DNA of 5,760 bases from contig JAJYBT010000221.1 of assembly GCA_021778875.1 (NCBI GenBank), positions 1 through 5,760 of the forward strand. The letters run 5' to 3'. A program made the translations under genes and the position numbers. This document shows positions 1-5,760 of the stretch, in pieces. Source of the DNA: Acidobacteriota bacterium (lineage in GTDB: Bacteria > Acidobacteriota > Terriglobia > Terriglobales > Acidobacteriaceae). The stretch's first letter is position 1, and every line of letters starts with the position of its first letter. The notes under the pieces are model-generated. The model saw only the letters and a program-made list of their open reading frames with translations, ran no database searches and was not told the origin of the DNA.

Positions 1-1
1 A

Positions 2-226
2 ATTCTGCTGGACGTGATGATGCCCGGAATGGATGGCCCGACCACGTTTCGCCAGTTGCGCAGCAACCCCGACACGGCACGTATTCCGGTTCTGTTTCTC
101 ACGGCAAAGGTGCAGGCCACAGACCGGCGAATGTTTGCCGACCTCGGCGTGGAGGCTGTTCTCGTCAAGCCGTTCGATCCGCTCACGCTCTCAACGCAGA
201 TCGCCGGCGCGCTGGGCTGGGATTGA
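2..226 (+). CDS. Response regulator receiver (REC) domain, C-terminal part, cut by window edge
   Basis: This is the end of a two-component receiver domain, which accepts a phosphoryl group on an aspartate from a histidine kinase or an Hpt protein. The open frame enters from the left edge and ends at TGA 224-226. The first residues read ILLDVMMPGMDG, the typical loop around the phosphoacceptor; the Asp codon is 11-13. The conserved switch Thr lies in FLTAK (Thr codon 101-103), and the conserved Lys followed by Pro-Phe is in VLVKPF (Lys codon 167-169). Only about 18 residues follow that Lys, so the protein ends with the receiver fold and has no output domain after it. It could be a stand-alone CheY-like regulator or the C-terminal receiver of a hybrid kinase; the missing N-terminus would decide. 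An Hpt gene follows at once, which suggests a phosphorelay pair. The family call is firm; the full architecture is unknown. Confidence 0.9.
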   Translation: MLLDVMMPGMDGPTTFRQLRSNPDTARIPVLFLTAKVQATDRRMFADLGVEAVLVKPFDPLTLSTQIAGALGWD

Positions 227-229
227 GGG
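225..229 (+). promoter_or_regulatory. Ribosome binding site for the Hpt gene
   Basis: GAGGG ends 5 bases before ATG 235 and overlaps the TGA stop of the receiver gene. It favours ATG 235 over the TTG at 223, which overlaps the same stop as TTGA but has only a weak purine stretch before it. The overlap suggests coupled translation of the two genes. Confidence 0.5.
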
Positions 230-234
230 CGCTT

Positions 235-567
235 ATGGAGCCGGCGCGGCAAGATTCCCTGGCCGAAGCGATGGACCGCCTGTGGGCGCGGTTCCTGCCG
301 CAATTGGAAGAGCGCGTTGCTACGCTGGAGTCTGCTGCTGCCGCCCTCGCTCAGGGCAGTCTTGTGTCCACGCAACGCGAGCAGGCACGCGAAGTGGCGC
401 ACAAGCTGGCCGGCGTCCTCGGCACCTTTGGCCTGGAGGAAGGCACCAGCCTGGCCCGCGAGATGGAGCTTGCCTATTCCGGCGACTCCCACGCGGACTC
501 CGCCGCTGCCGAGCGGCTCTCTCAGATTGCATCGCAACTTCGGGTCATGCTCGCGGGCAGAAAATAA
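235..567 (+). CDS. Hpt (histidine phosphotransfer) domain protein
   Basis: This is a small protein of about 110 residues that probably consists of one Hpt four-helix bundle. Such proteins shuttle phosphoryl groups between receiver domains in the cytoplasm. The core motif is AHKLAGVLGTFGLEEG: the phosphorylatable His is residue 56 counting from ATG 235 (residue 60 from TTG 223), followed by the conserved Lys, Leu-Ala-Gly and a glycine six residues after that Gly. The following helix, SLAREME, fits the family pattern. There is no transmembrane segment, signal peptide or kinase ATPase domain. The start was chosen for its Shine-Dalgarno sequence; TTG 223 would add four residues. The gene lies 8 bases after the receiver gene and 32 bases before xseA. 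A phosphorelay role with the preceding receiver is inferred from adjacency. Assignment as Hpt is fairly sure; partner and output are unknown. Confidence 0.82.
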   Translation: MEPARQDSLAEAMDRLWARFLPQLEERVATLESAAAALAQGSLVSTQREQAREVAHKLAGVLGTFGLEEGTSLAREMELAYSGDSHADSAAAERLSQIASQLRVMLAGRK

Positions 568-599
568 GTTCCGCCGGCCCTCAGCAATTACACTCATCC

Positions 600-2015
600 A
601 TGGTGACCCGTCCGGACACATCCGCGCGCCAGCTCGACCTCGCCTTTGAGGAGCAGCAGTCCTTGCGCCGAGTCTGGCCCGTGAGCGATCTGGTTGAACG
701 GGTCCGCGAACAGGTCGAGGCAAGTTACGCAGACGTATGGGTTGAGGGAGAGATTTCTAACTTCCGCCCTGCGCCTTCCGGCCACATTTACTTCACGCTC
801 AAAGACGCCGAGGCCCAGTTGCCCGTGGTGCTCTTTCGCCGACAGGCGTTGCTGCTTCGCTTCCGCCCTGAGGAAGGGCTGCACGTACTGGTGCGTGGCC
901 GCGTCAGTGTCTATGCGCAGCGCGGCCAGTTACAACTGGTGGCGGAAACCATGGAGCCCGTCGGTGCAGGCTCGCTTCAGCTCGCTTTTGAACAGTTGAA
1001 AGAGCGGCTCAGGGCCGAGGGCCTCTTTGAAGCAGACCGCAAGCAGCCTCTGCCCGCCTTTCCGCGCACCGTGGGCATTGTCACCTCGCCCACCGGCGCG
1101 GTGATCCGCGACTTCCTGAATATCGTCAGCCGGCGTCACTCCGGTCTGAACGTGGTGCTTTTCCCCGTCTCCGTGCAGGGCGACTCCGCTCCCGCGGAGA
1201 TTGAGGCCGCACTGGCTGAGTTGAACGCATCGGGCCGGGTGGATGTCATCGTGCTGGCTCGCGGCGGCGGATCGTTTGAAGACCTGTCTGCCTTCAACAG
1301 CGAGCGCGTAGCGCGCGCTATTGCCGCGTCACGGCTGCCCATTGTCTCAGCAATTGGGCACGAGACGGATTTCACGATTGCCGACTTTGTTGCCGATCTG
1401 CGCGCGCCCACGCCATCTGCCGCGGCGGAGCTTATTACCGAAGCGCAGCATCGAATTGCAGAACGCGTGGACAACCAGACCAGCCGGCTGGAACGTGCAG
1501 CACGCTTCCACCTGCTGCAGGCGCGGCAACAGTTTGAGAGCCTTGCCGCCGATCGTTCGGAGTGGCGTGTAACTGCACTGCTGCAGCGTTTGAACCAGCG
1601 GCTGGATGATTTCGGCTTCCGCGTTGAATCCGCATTGAGCAGCCAAATGCGCCGTCACTTGCGCGAGGTGGAGGAGCTTGCTGCAGCCGTGCTCAGGCAC
1701 GATCCGCGCCAGCGACTTGGCCTTGTGCGCGAGCGCCTTACGGCCAGCCGCACGCATCTCGACCGCGCACTTGAGCGGACAGTATGCTCCGCAGCGGCAC
1801 ACCTTGGCGCACTGGACGCGCGTCTGCACTCTTTGTCGCCGCTCGCGGTCCTCGACCGCGGTTACGCACTGGTGCAGGGACCAGACGGCGCGCTCATTCG
1901 CTCGACGGCTCAGATTGCCCCGGGGGACAATGTCACTACCAGCCTCAGCGACGGCGTCTTCACCAGCCGCGTAGAAACGACGAGTTCAGGCAAACTCCGG
2001 AAAAAGAAAAAGTGA
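600..2015 (+). CDS. xseA: Exodeoxyribonuclease VII large subunit
   Basis: XseA is the catalytic large subunit of exonuclease VII, which with several XseB subunits degrades single-stranded DNA from both ends in repair. The product is 471 residues (E. coli XseA is 456). An N-terminal OB-fold contains VWVEGEISNFRP and SGHIYFTLKD (from about residue 46). The catalytic domain shows GIVTSPTGAVIRDF (159-172), VLARGGGSFEDL (218-229) and GHETDFTIAD (253-262), all family signatures. A long, Arg/Glu/Leu-rich helical region (about 280-400) fits the coiled coil that binds XseB. The C-terminal LDRGYALV motif is at 418-425, and the protein ends in a basic tail, KLRKKKK. ATG 600 places the start just before the conserved DLVERVREQVE helix. 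No clear Shine-Dalgarno precedes it; GTG 603 is an alternative. The frame stays open upstream to about 33, but that part overlaps the receiver and Hpt genes and reads as non-coding arginine-rich sequence. glmM follows after 13 bases; no xseB is present. Confidence 0.96.
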   Translation: MVTRPDTSARQLDLAFEEQQSLRRVWPVSDLVERVREQVEASYADVWVEGEISNFRPAPSGHIYFTLKDAEAQLPVVLFRRQALLLRFRPEEGLHVLVRGRVSVYAQRGQLQLVAETMEPVGAGSLQLAFEQLKERLRAEGLFEADRKQPLPAFPRTVGIVTSPTGAVIRDFLNIVSRRHSGLNVVLFPVSVQGDSAPAEIEAALAELNASGRVDVIVLARGGGSFEDLSAFNSERVARAIAASRLPIVSAIGHETDFTIADFVADLRAPTPSAAAELITEAQHRIAERVDNQTSRLERAARFHLLQARQQFESLAADRSEWRVTALLQRLNQRLDDFGFRVESALSSQMRRHLREVEELAAAVLRHDPRQRLGLVRERLTASRTHLDRALERTVCSAAAHLGALDARLHSLSPLAVLDRGYALVQGPDGALIRSTAQIAPGDNVTTSLSDGVFTSRVETTSSGKLRKKKK

Positions 2016-2020
2016 GAGGA
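2015..2020 (+). promoter_or_regulatory. Ribosome binding site for glmM
   Basis: AGAGGA lies 8 bases before GTG 2029 and overlaps the last base of the xseA stop codon. It supports the GTG start and suggests that glmM is translated from the same message as xseA. Confidence 0.55.
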
Positions 2021-2028
2021 TAGGCACA

Positions 2029-3384
2029 GTGAACGCACGCAAACTCTTCGGTACCGACGGCATTCGTGGCGTCGCGGGCGAGGCGCCTCTGGATGCAACT
2101 ACTGTGCTTGCCGCCGGGCTGGCGCTGGGGCACTCACTGCGCAAGACCGTTGCTGAGCCCAGAGTCATCCTCGGTCGCGATCCGCGCGAATCAAGCCCGT
2201 GGATTGCGGCCACGCTGGCCGAGGGCCTGCGCCAGGCCGGCGCAAGCATTGAAAGCGCGGGCGTTGTGCCCACGCCGGCTATTGCTTTTCTGGCCCGCAC
2301 GCACGGCTTCCACGCCGGTGTGGTCATCAGCGCCTCGCACAATCCCTGGCGCGACAATGGCATCAAGCTTTTCGGCGGCGATGGATTCAAGTTGCCCGAC
2401 GCGGTGGAACTCGAAATCGAAAACGAAATCCTGCACCATGCCGCCTCGGTTCGCATGCCCGATCCAGCGAACCTGCCGCCGGTCGTGGATAACGCTGCTC
2501 TGCAAGCTGACTACATTCAGATGCTGATCGACAGCGTGCCGGGACTGAACCTGGCTGGCCGGCATATCGTAGCCGACTGCGCAAACGGCGCGGCTGCAGC
2601 GGTGGCTCCGGGAATATTCCGGCGCCTGGGCGGCGATGTAACCCTGCTCAACATCTCACCCAATGGGCGTAACATCAACGACGGATGCGGCGCTCTCCAT
2701 CCCGACCATGTCGCCGCGGAAGTCAAAGCTCGCGGGGCAGGCCTGGGCCTCACATTTGACGGGGATGCCGACCGCTGTATGGTCGCGGGAGCGCATCTGA
2801 ACGTCATCAACGGAGATGCAATTCTGCTGATGACTGCGCGCGATCTCAAGGCGCGAGGCCTCCTTACAGGCGATCTCGTCGTTGCCACAACGATGTCCAA
2901 CATGGGCCTTGAAGCCGCTCTCAAGCGATCCGGCATACGCATGTTGCGCGCGCCTGTGGGCGATCGCTATGTGCTCGAACAGATGCAGCAGCACAATGCC
3001 GCGTTGGGCGGCGAGCAATCGGGCCATATCCTCTTGCCGCACCTTGCCACAACAGGCGACGGCCTGCTCACAGCGCTTGTGGTCCTCGACCTGATTGCAC
3101 GCACCGGCAAGAGCGTTGAGGAATTGACGGCGGACTTCAAGGTCTTTCCGCAGGTCATCGTCAATGTGAAGGTACGCGAAAAGAAGCCGCTTGACTCGAT
3201 TCCATCGGTGGCAGCCGCCATTCGCGCCGCGGACGAGGAGTTGCAAGACTCAGGCCGCGTGGTCATTCGCTACAGCGGCACTGAAGCGCTGGCCCGCGTC
3301 ATGATCGAAGCCGAAAGCGAAGAAGCCATGCAGCGCCATGCTGACGCGATTGCAGAGGCGATTCGCAATGAACTCGGAGCATAG
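2029..3384 (+). CDS. glmM: Phosphoglucosamine mutase
   Basis: GlmM converts glucosamine-6-phosphate to glucosamine-1-phosphate in the cytoplasm, on the path to UDP-N-acetylglucosamine for peptidoglycan and lipopolysaccharide. The product is 451 residues, about the usual length (E. coli 445). It starts with the family hallmark KLFGTDGIRGVAG. The phosphoserine loop VISASHNPWRDNGIK gives the catalytic Ser103 (E. coli Ser102). The Mg-binding loop FDGDADRC holds Asp244, Asp246 and Asp248. The sugar-recognition loop is GGEQSGH (327-333). The C-terminal phosphate-binding loop is RYSGTEALARVM from residue 414; many family members have Pro where this one has Tyr415 and Ala420, a variation I regard as tolerated. 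The early GTDGIRG motif and total length favour GlmM over ordinary phosphoglucomutase or phosphomannomutase. The GTG start is supported by AGAGGA upstream. No frameshift or missing catalytic residue is seen. It lies 13 bases after xseA and converges with the remnant at 3439. Confidence 0.97.
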   Translation: MNARKLFGTDGIRGVAGEAPLDATTVLAAGLALGHSLRKTVAEPRVILGRDPRESSPWIAATLAEGLRQAGASIESAGVVPTPAIAFLARTHGFHAGVVISASHNPWRDNGIKLFGGDGFKLPDAVELEIENEILHHAASVRMPDPANLPPVVDNAALQADYIQMLIDSVPGLNLAGRHIVADCANGAAAAVAPGIFRRLGGDVTLLNISPNGRNINDGCGALHPDHVAAEVKARGAGLGLTFDGDADRCMVAGAHLNVINGDAILLMTARDLKARGLLTGDLVVATTMSNMGLEAALKRSGIRMLRAPVGDRYVLEQMQQHNAALGGEQSGHILLPHLATTGDGLLTALVVLDLIARTGKSVEELTADFKVFPQVIVNVKVREKKPLDSIPSVAAAIRAADEELQDSGRVVIRYSGTEALARVMIEAESEEAMQRHADAIAEAIRNELGA

Positions 3385-3406
3385 TGGCCCGAGCAGTAGT
3401 CGGCCG
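3385..3406. other. Weak hairpin in the gap between convergent genes
   Basis: Just after the glmM stop, GGCC (3386-3389) plus GA (3391-3392) can pair with TC (3400-3401) plus GGCC (3402-3405), with one bulged C and a 7-base loop. ACTCGG (3372-3377) could instead pair with CCGAGT (3404-3409). No T-run follows directly on either strand; the nearest, TTTT, is at 3422-3425. It may help end transcription of glmM, but it does not look like a standard intrinsic terminator. I see nothing else in the 54-base gap. Confidence 0.2.
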
Positions 3407-3438
3407 AGTGTAATAGAGGGCTTTTCCCCAATGCGCCG

Positions 3439-3714
3439 CTATCCCTGGTAGCGATGTTCGCCGTCGCCATTCGAGCCGGCTTCAACGGGCATCATGTCAA
3501 GCCACCAGCGCATCACGCGGTCCGACTTTGAAAAGAAGCGATGTCCCCCGATGTCCATCCGGTTTCCCTTGTACTGGACAGTCCGGGAAATGCCGCCAAT
3601 CTCGTGGCTGGCTTCGAGCAGGATGGGCTTGATCCCGGTGCGGCGTAGGAACTCAACCGCAGCCGTAAGGCCCGCAGGACCCGCTCCAATGATGATCGCC
3701 TTGCCCCGTTTCAT
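3439..3714 (-). pseudogene. N-terminal remnant of an FAD-dependent oxidoreductase (amine oxidase-like)
   Basis: The 91-codon frame runs from ATG 3712-3714 to TAG 3439-3441. It begins with a classic Rossmann dinucleotide-binding motif: hydrophobic strand AIII, then GAGPAG (Gly10, Gly12, Gly15), and Glu34 at the end of the second strand (ILLEAS), which in this fold binds the FAD ribose. Then come IGGISRTV and [12 protein letters not shown] (54-65), signatures of large flavoproteins related to protoporphyrinogen oxidase and UDP-galactopyranose mutase. Those enzymes usually have 400-550 residues, so more than three quarters is missing, including the substrate-binding part and the C-terminal FAD contacts. 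Reading through the TAG gives 18 more open codons (beginning Arg-Arg), then the antisense of glmM, so the rest is not displaced further along. The conserved protein pattern and good ribosome binding site suggest a fairly recent loss. It lies 25 bases after polA and could be cotranscribed with it. It cannot be a working oxidoreductase; the substrate of the parent enzyme is unknown. Confidence 0.75.
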
Positions 3715-3721
3715 TCACTCA

Positions 3722-3726
3722 CTCCT
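3722..3726 (-). promoter_or_regulatory. Ribosome binding site of the oxidoreductase remnant
   Basis: On the minus strand AGGAG ends 7 bases before ATG 3714. This is a strong Shine-Dalgarno at normal spacing. It fixes the start and implies the remnant may still be translated. Confidence 0.6.
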
Positions 3727-3739
3727 ATGCCGCTGCCGC

Positions 3740-5760
3740 TTACTCCAGATCGCGCCAGTTCGGTCCAATCGCAAGATCAACAACAAGCGGAACGTTGAGC
3801 TTGACAACGCCTTCCATTTCCGCGCGCACGAGGTCTTTTACTTCAGAAATTTCTTCGGCCTGCACCTCGAACAGCAGTTCATCGTGGACCTGGAGGACCA
3901 TGCGGCTCTTGAGCCTGCGTTCGCCAAGCTTGCGATCCAGAGCAACCATCGCCAGCTTGATCAGGTCGGCGGCGGTGCCTTGCAAGGGCGTATTCACCGC
4001 AGTGCGCTCAGCAAAGCCACGCTGGTTGGGATTGCGGCTTTCCATGTCAGGAATGGGGCGCATGCGTCCAAACATTGTGCGTACGCAGCCTTCGCGTCTT
4101 GTTTGTTCAAGTGTCTTCTCGATGAATGTCTTGACGCCGTGGTAGCGCGCAAAGTAGCGCTCGATGTAAGCGCGCGCTTCTGCCTGCGGTATACCTAATT
4201 GCGCAGCGAGCCCGAATGCCGAAATTCCGTAGACGATACCGAAGTTCACTGCCTTGGCTCGGTTGCGCGTCTCCTTATCCATTGCTTCAGCCGGTACGCC
4301 AAAGACTTCACTCGCAGTGAGCGTATGGATATCCTCGTTGTGCTTGTAGGCATGCACCAGCAGAGGGTCGCCGCTGAAATGAGCCAGCAGCCGCAATTCA
4401 ATCTGCGAGTAATCGGCTGAAAGCAACTGCGTACCTGGCGCTGCGGTGAAGGCTGCGCGTATCTCACGACCCAACTCAGTGCGGATTGGAATATTCTGCA
4501 GATTTGGATTGACCGAAGAGAGTCTGCCTGTCGCAGTGGCCGCTGCCTGAAAGGTAGTATGCACGCGCGAGTTCGCATCGGCCAGCAGCGGCAGGGCATC
4601 AATGTAGGTCGACTTCAGCTTGGAGAGGTGTCTGAACTCCAACACGAGTCCTGGGACCTCATGCTTTTCGGCAAGCTGCTCCAGCACATCCTGGGCGGTC
4701 GAAGTGGCTTTGCCCTTGCCGCGGCTTGCAGGCGCGGGCAGACCCATATGAGTGAACAAGACCTCGCCCAGCTGTTTGGGTGAGTTGATGTTGAAGCGGC
4801 GTCCTGCGAGTGCGAAAATGCGCTCGCTCAGGCGCTCTAGTTCTGACGCAAAGCGCTTTGACAACGCAGCAAGAACGGCTGTGTCGATGCGCACTCCAGC
4901 CTTTTCCATGCGGTAAAGCACAGGCGCGAGCGGAAGATCAATGTCCCTGTATACGCTCTCGACTCCAACCTTTTGCGCCTTCCTGAGCAGGTCTGGAACC
5001 AGTGCGCGCACAGCTGCAGCCGCAGCCGCCAGCGACGCGGGCGCAGCCTGGCCGTGGCGCGCAGCCACATCTGCCAAAGACTGTGTCGCATGAGTTGGAT
5101 TCAACGCGTAGGAGAGCAACATGGCGTCGTCAACCGTGCCGCGAAAATCAACTCCAACTTCACTCAGCGCATGCAGCGCTCGCTTCCAGTCGTGGGCCTG
5201 CTTGGAAACCGCGGCATCTTGCAGCAGCGCTCGCAGTTCGGGAGTGAATGGAAGACGGAGCGCAATCGCGGGCTCCGCGCAGACCCCCAGCGCGAAACTT
5301 GCCTTCTTCTCTGCAGCTTCGGCCACATCCAGCAAAGACATCATCGCCGGCGTGTCCTCGTCGCTTTCCTGCGGCGCTGGCGCTCGCGTATCAAGCGCAA
5401 GCGCAAAGCCATCTGCGCGCGCAGCCTTGTAGAACAAGGCTGCTTGTGCTTCCGTCGGCTCCTCGAACAGCTCGATCGGCGCTGCATCGGCGGCAGGCGC
5501 CAGGTCGCGCAGCATTGAAGTGAACTCAAGTTCGGTGAAGAGCTCGCGGCAGGCTTCGTTGTCCTGCGGCTGTGTCTCCATTGCATGCAGATCCAGCTCA
5601 AGCGGCACGCGGCTGTCGATGGCGACTAATTCCTTCGACAGCAGAACCATGTCGCGATTCTGCTCCAGCGATTCGCGATAGCCTTTGCGTTTGACCTCTG
5701 CGGCTCGGTCCAGTACGGCCTCCACGCTGCCGAACTGCTGGATCAGCTCCACGCTGCCTT
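3740..5760 (-). CDS. polA: DNA polymerase I, 5' end beyond window
   Basis: PolA fills gaps in repair and replaces Okazaki primers. The frame ends at TAA 3740-3742 and stays open to the right edge, so the start and most of the 5' nuclease domain are missing. Residues below count from GTG 5750-5752, which is an internal Val. Residues 1-50 are the end of the 5' nuclease domain, with a helix-hairpin-helix-like QQFGSVEAVL and the VLLSKELVAI segment. Residues about 100-275 form the 3'-5' exonuclease-like domain: Asp121 and Asp188 remain, but the usual Glu after the first Asp is Arg123, and the third motif (Tyr and Asp) is replaced by an alanine-rich helix (239-251), so proofreading is probably lost. 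The polymerase domain follows: TATGRLSS (406-413), motif A ADYSQIELR with Asp447, motif B with Arg496, Lys500, Phe504 and Tyr508, and motif C QVHDE with His623, Asp624, Glu625. These catalytic residues sit at a constant offset of 258 from E. coli numbering, so the polymerase core is intact. The promoter is outside the window. Confidence 0.97.
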   Translation of the reverse strand, partial: GSVELIQQFGSVEAVLDRAAEVKRKGYRESLEQNRDMVLLSKELVAIDSRVPLELDLHAMETQPQDNEACRELFTELEFTSMLRDLAPAADAAPIELFEEPTEAQAALFYKAARADGFALALDTRAPAPQESDEDTPAMMSLLDVAEAAEKKASFALGVCAEPAIALRLPFTPELRALLQDAAVSKQAHDWKRALHALSEVGVDFRGTVDDAMLLSYALNPTHATQSLADVAARHGQAAPASLAAAAAAVRALVPDLLRKAQKVGVESVYRDIDLPLAPVLYRMEKAGVRIDTAVLAALSKRFASELERLSERIFALAGRRFNINSPKQLGEVLFTHMGLPAPASRGKGKATSTAQDVLEQLAEKHEVPGLVLEFRHLSKLKSTYIDALPLLADANSRVHTTFQAAATATGRLSSVNPNLQNIPIRTELGREIRAAFTAAPGTQLLSADYSQIELRLLAHFSGDPLLVHAYKHNEDIHTLTASEVFGVPAEAMDKETRNRAKAVNFGIVYGISAFGLAAQLGIPQAEARAYIERYFARYHGVKTFIEKTLEQTRREGCVRTMFGRMRPIPDMESRNPNQRGFAERTAVNTPLQGTAADLIKLAMVALDRKLGERRLKSRMVLQVHDELLFEVQAEEISEVKDLVRAEMEGVVKLNVPLVVDLAIGPNWRDLE

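Noticed and set aside
33..599. A 189-codon open extension upstream of ATG 600 in the xseA frame
   Set aside because: It overlaps the receiver and Hpt genes in another frame, its translation is Arg/Cys/Pro-rich with no family motif, and XseA proteins normally begin near the 600 start.
1999..2015. A-rich run at the end of xseA as a possible frameshift site
   Set aside because: The run is AAAAAG twice, not the A6G heptamer, and a -1 shift would only extend the protein to a stop at 2023. The Lys-rich tail is more simply a basic C-terminus.
2656..3246. A 196-codon minus-strand open frame inside glmM
   Set aside because: It is antisense to conserved GlmM motifs and shows no independent family signature.
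3494..4198. A 234-codon plus-strand open frame, antisense to the remnant and the polA 3' end
   Set aside because: It lies opposite well-conserved coding sequence, spans two genes and has no recognisable domain or good start context; it is a shadow of G+C-rich coding DNA.
4973..5518. A 181-codon plus-strand open frame opposite the polA exonuclease-like domain
   Set aside because: The composition (many Arg, Gln, Cys) is typical of an antisense shadow, and the opposite strand encodes clear PolA sequence.
1..5760. Mobile elements, CRISPR array, tRNA or rRNA
   Set aside because: I saw no regularly spaced repeats, terminal inverted repeats, transposase motifs or RNA-gene signatures; coding regions fill nearly all the window.

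Overview
The window is an ordinary stretch of bacterial chromosome, G+C-rich (about 60 % by eye) and densely packed with genes. Gene content, and the style of the XseA, GlmM and PolA sequences, resemble what I recall of Acidobacteriota (Terriglobia). That placement is an impression from memory, not a search result.

Left half, plus strand: the C-terminal part of a response-regulator receiver domain (2-226, cut by the window edge); a small histidine phosphotransfer (Hpt) protein (235-567); xseA, the large subunit of exodeoxyribonuclease VII (600-2015); and glmM, phosphoglucosamine mutase (2029-3384). Gaps between them are 8, 32 and 13 bases, so they could form one transcription unit. The first two would act together in a phosphorelay. 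XseA acts in DNA repair with XseB, which is not encoded here. GlmM makes glucosamine-1-phosphate for peptidoglycan and lipopolysaccharide precursors.

Right half, minus strand: polA, DNA polymerase I (stop at 3740; the 5' end runs off the right edge), followed 25 bases downstream by a 91-codon open frame. That frame carries only the N-terminal FAD-binding part of a large flavoprotein oxidoreductase. It has a good ribosome binding site and start but ends after the dinucleotide-binding region, and the rest of the enzyme is absent, so I call it a gene remnant. It converges on glmM across a 54-base gap with a weak hairpin and no convincing terminator.

I found no tRNA, rRNA, CRISPR array, insertion sequence or riboswitch, and no new multi-gene system. 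The points most worth a second look are the truncated oxidoreductase beside polA, the apparent loss of the 3'-5' proofreading active site in PolA, and the phosphorelay pair directly upstream of xseA-glmM.
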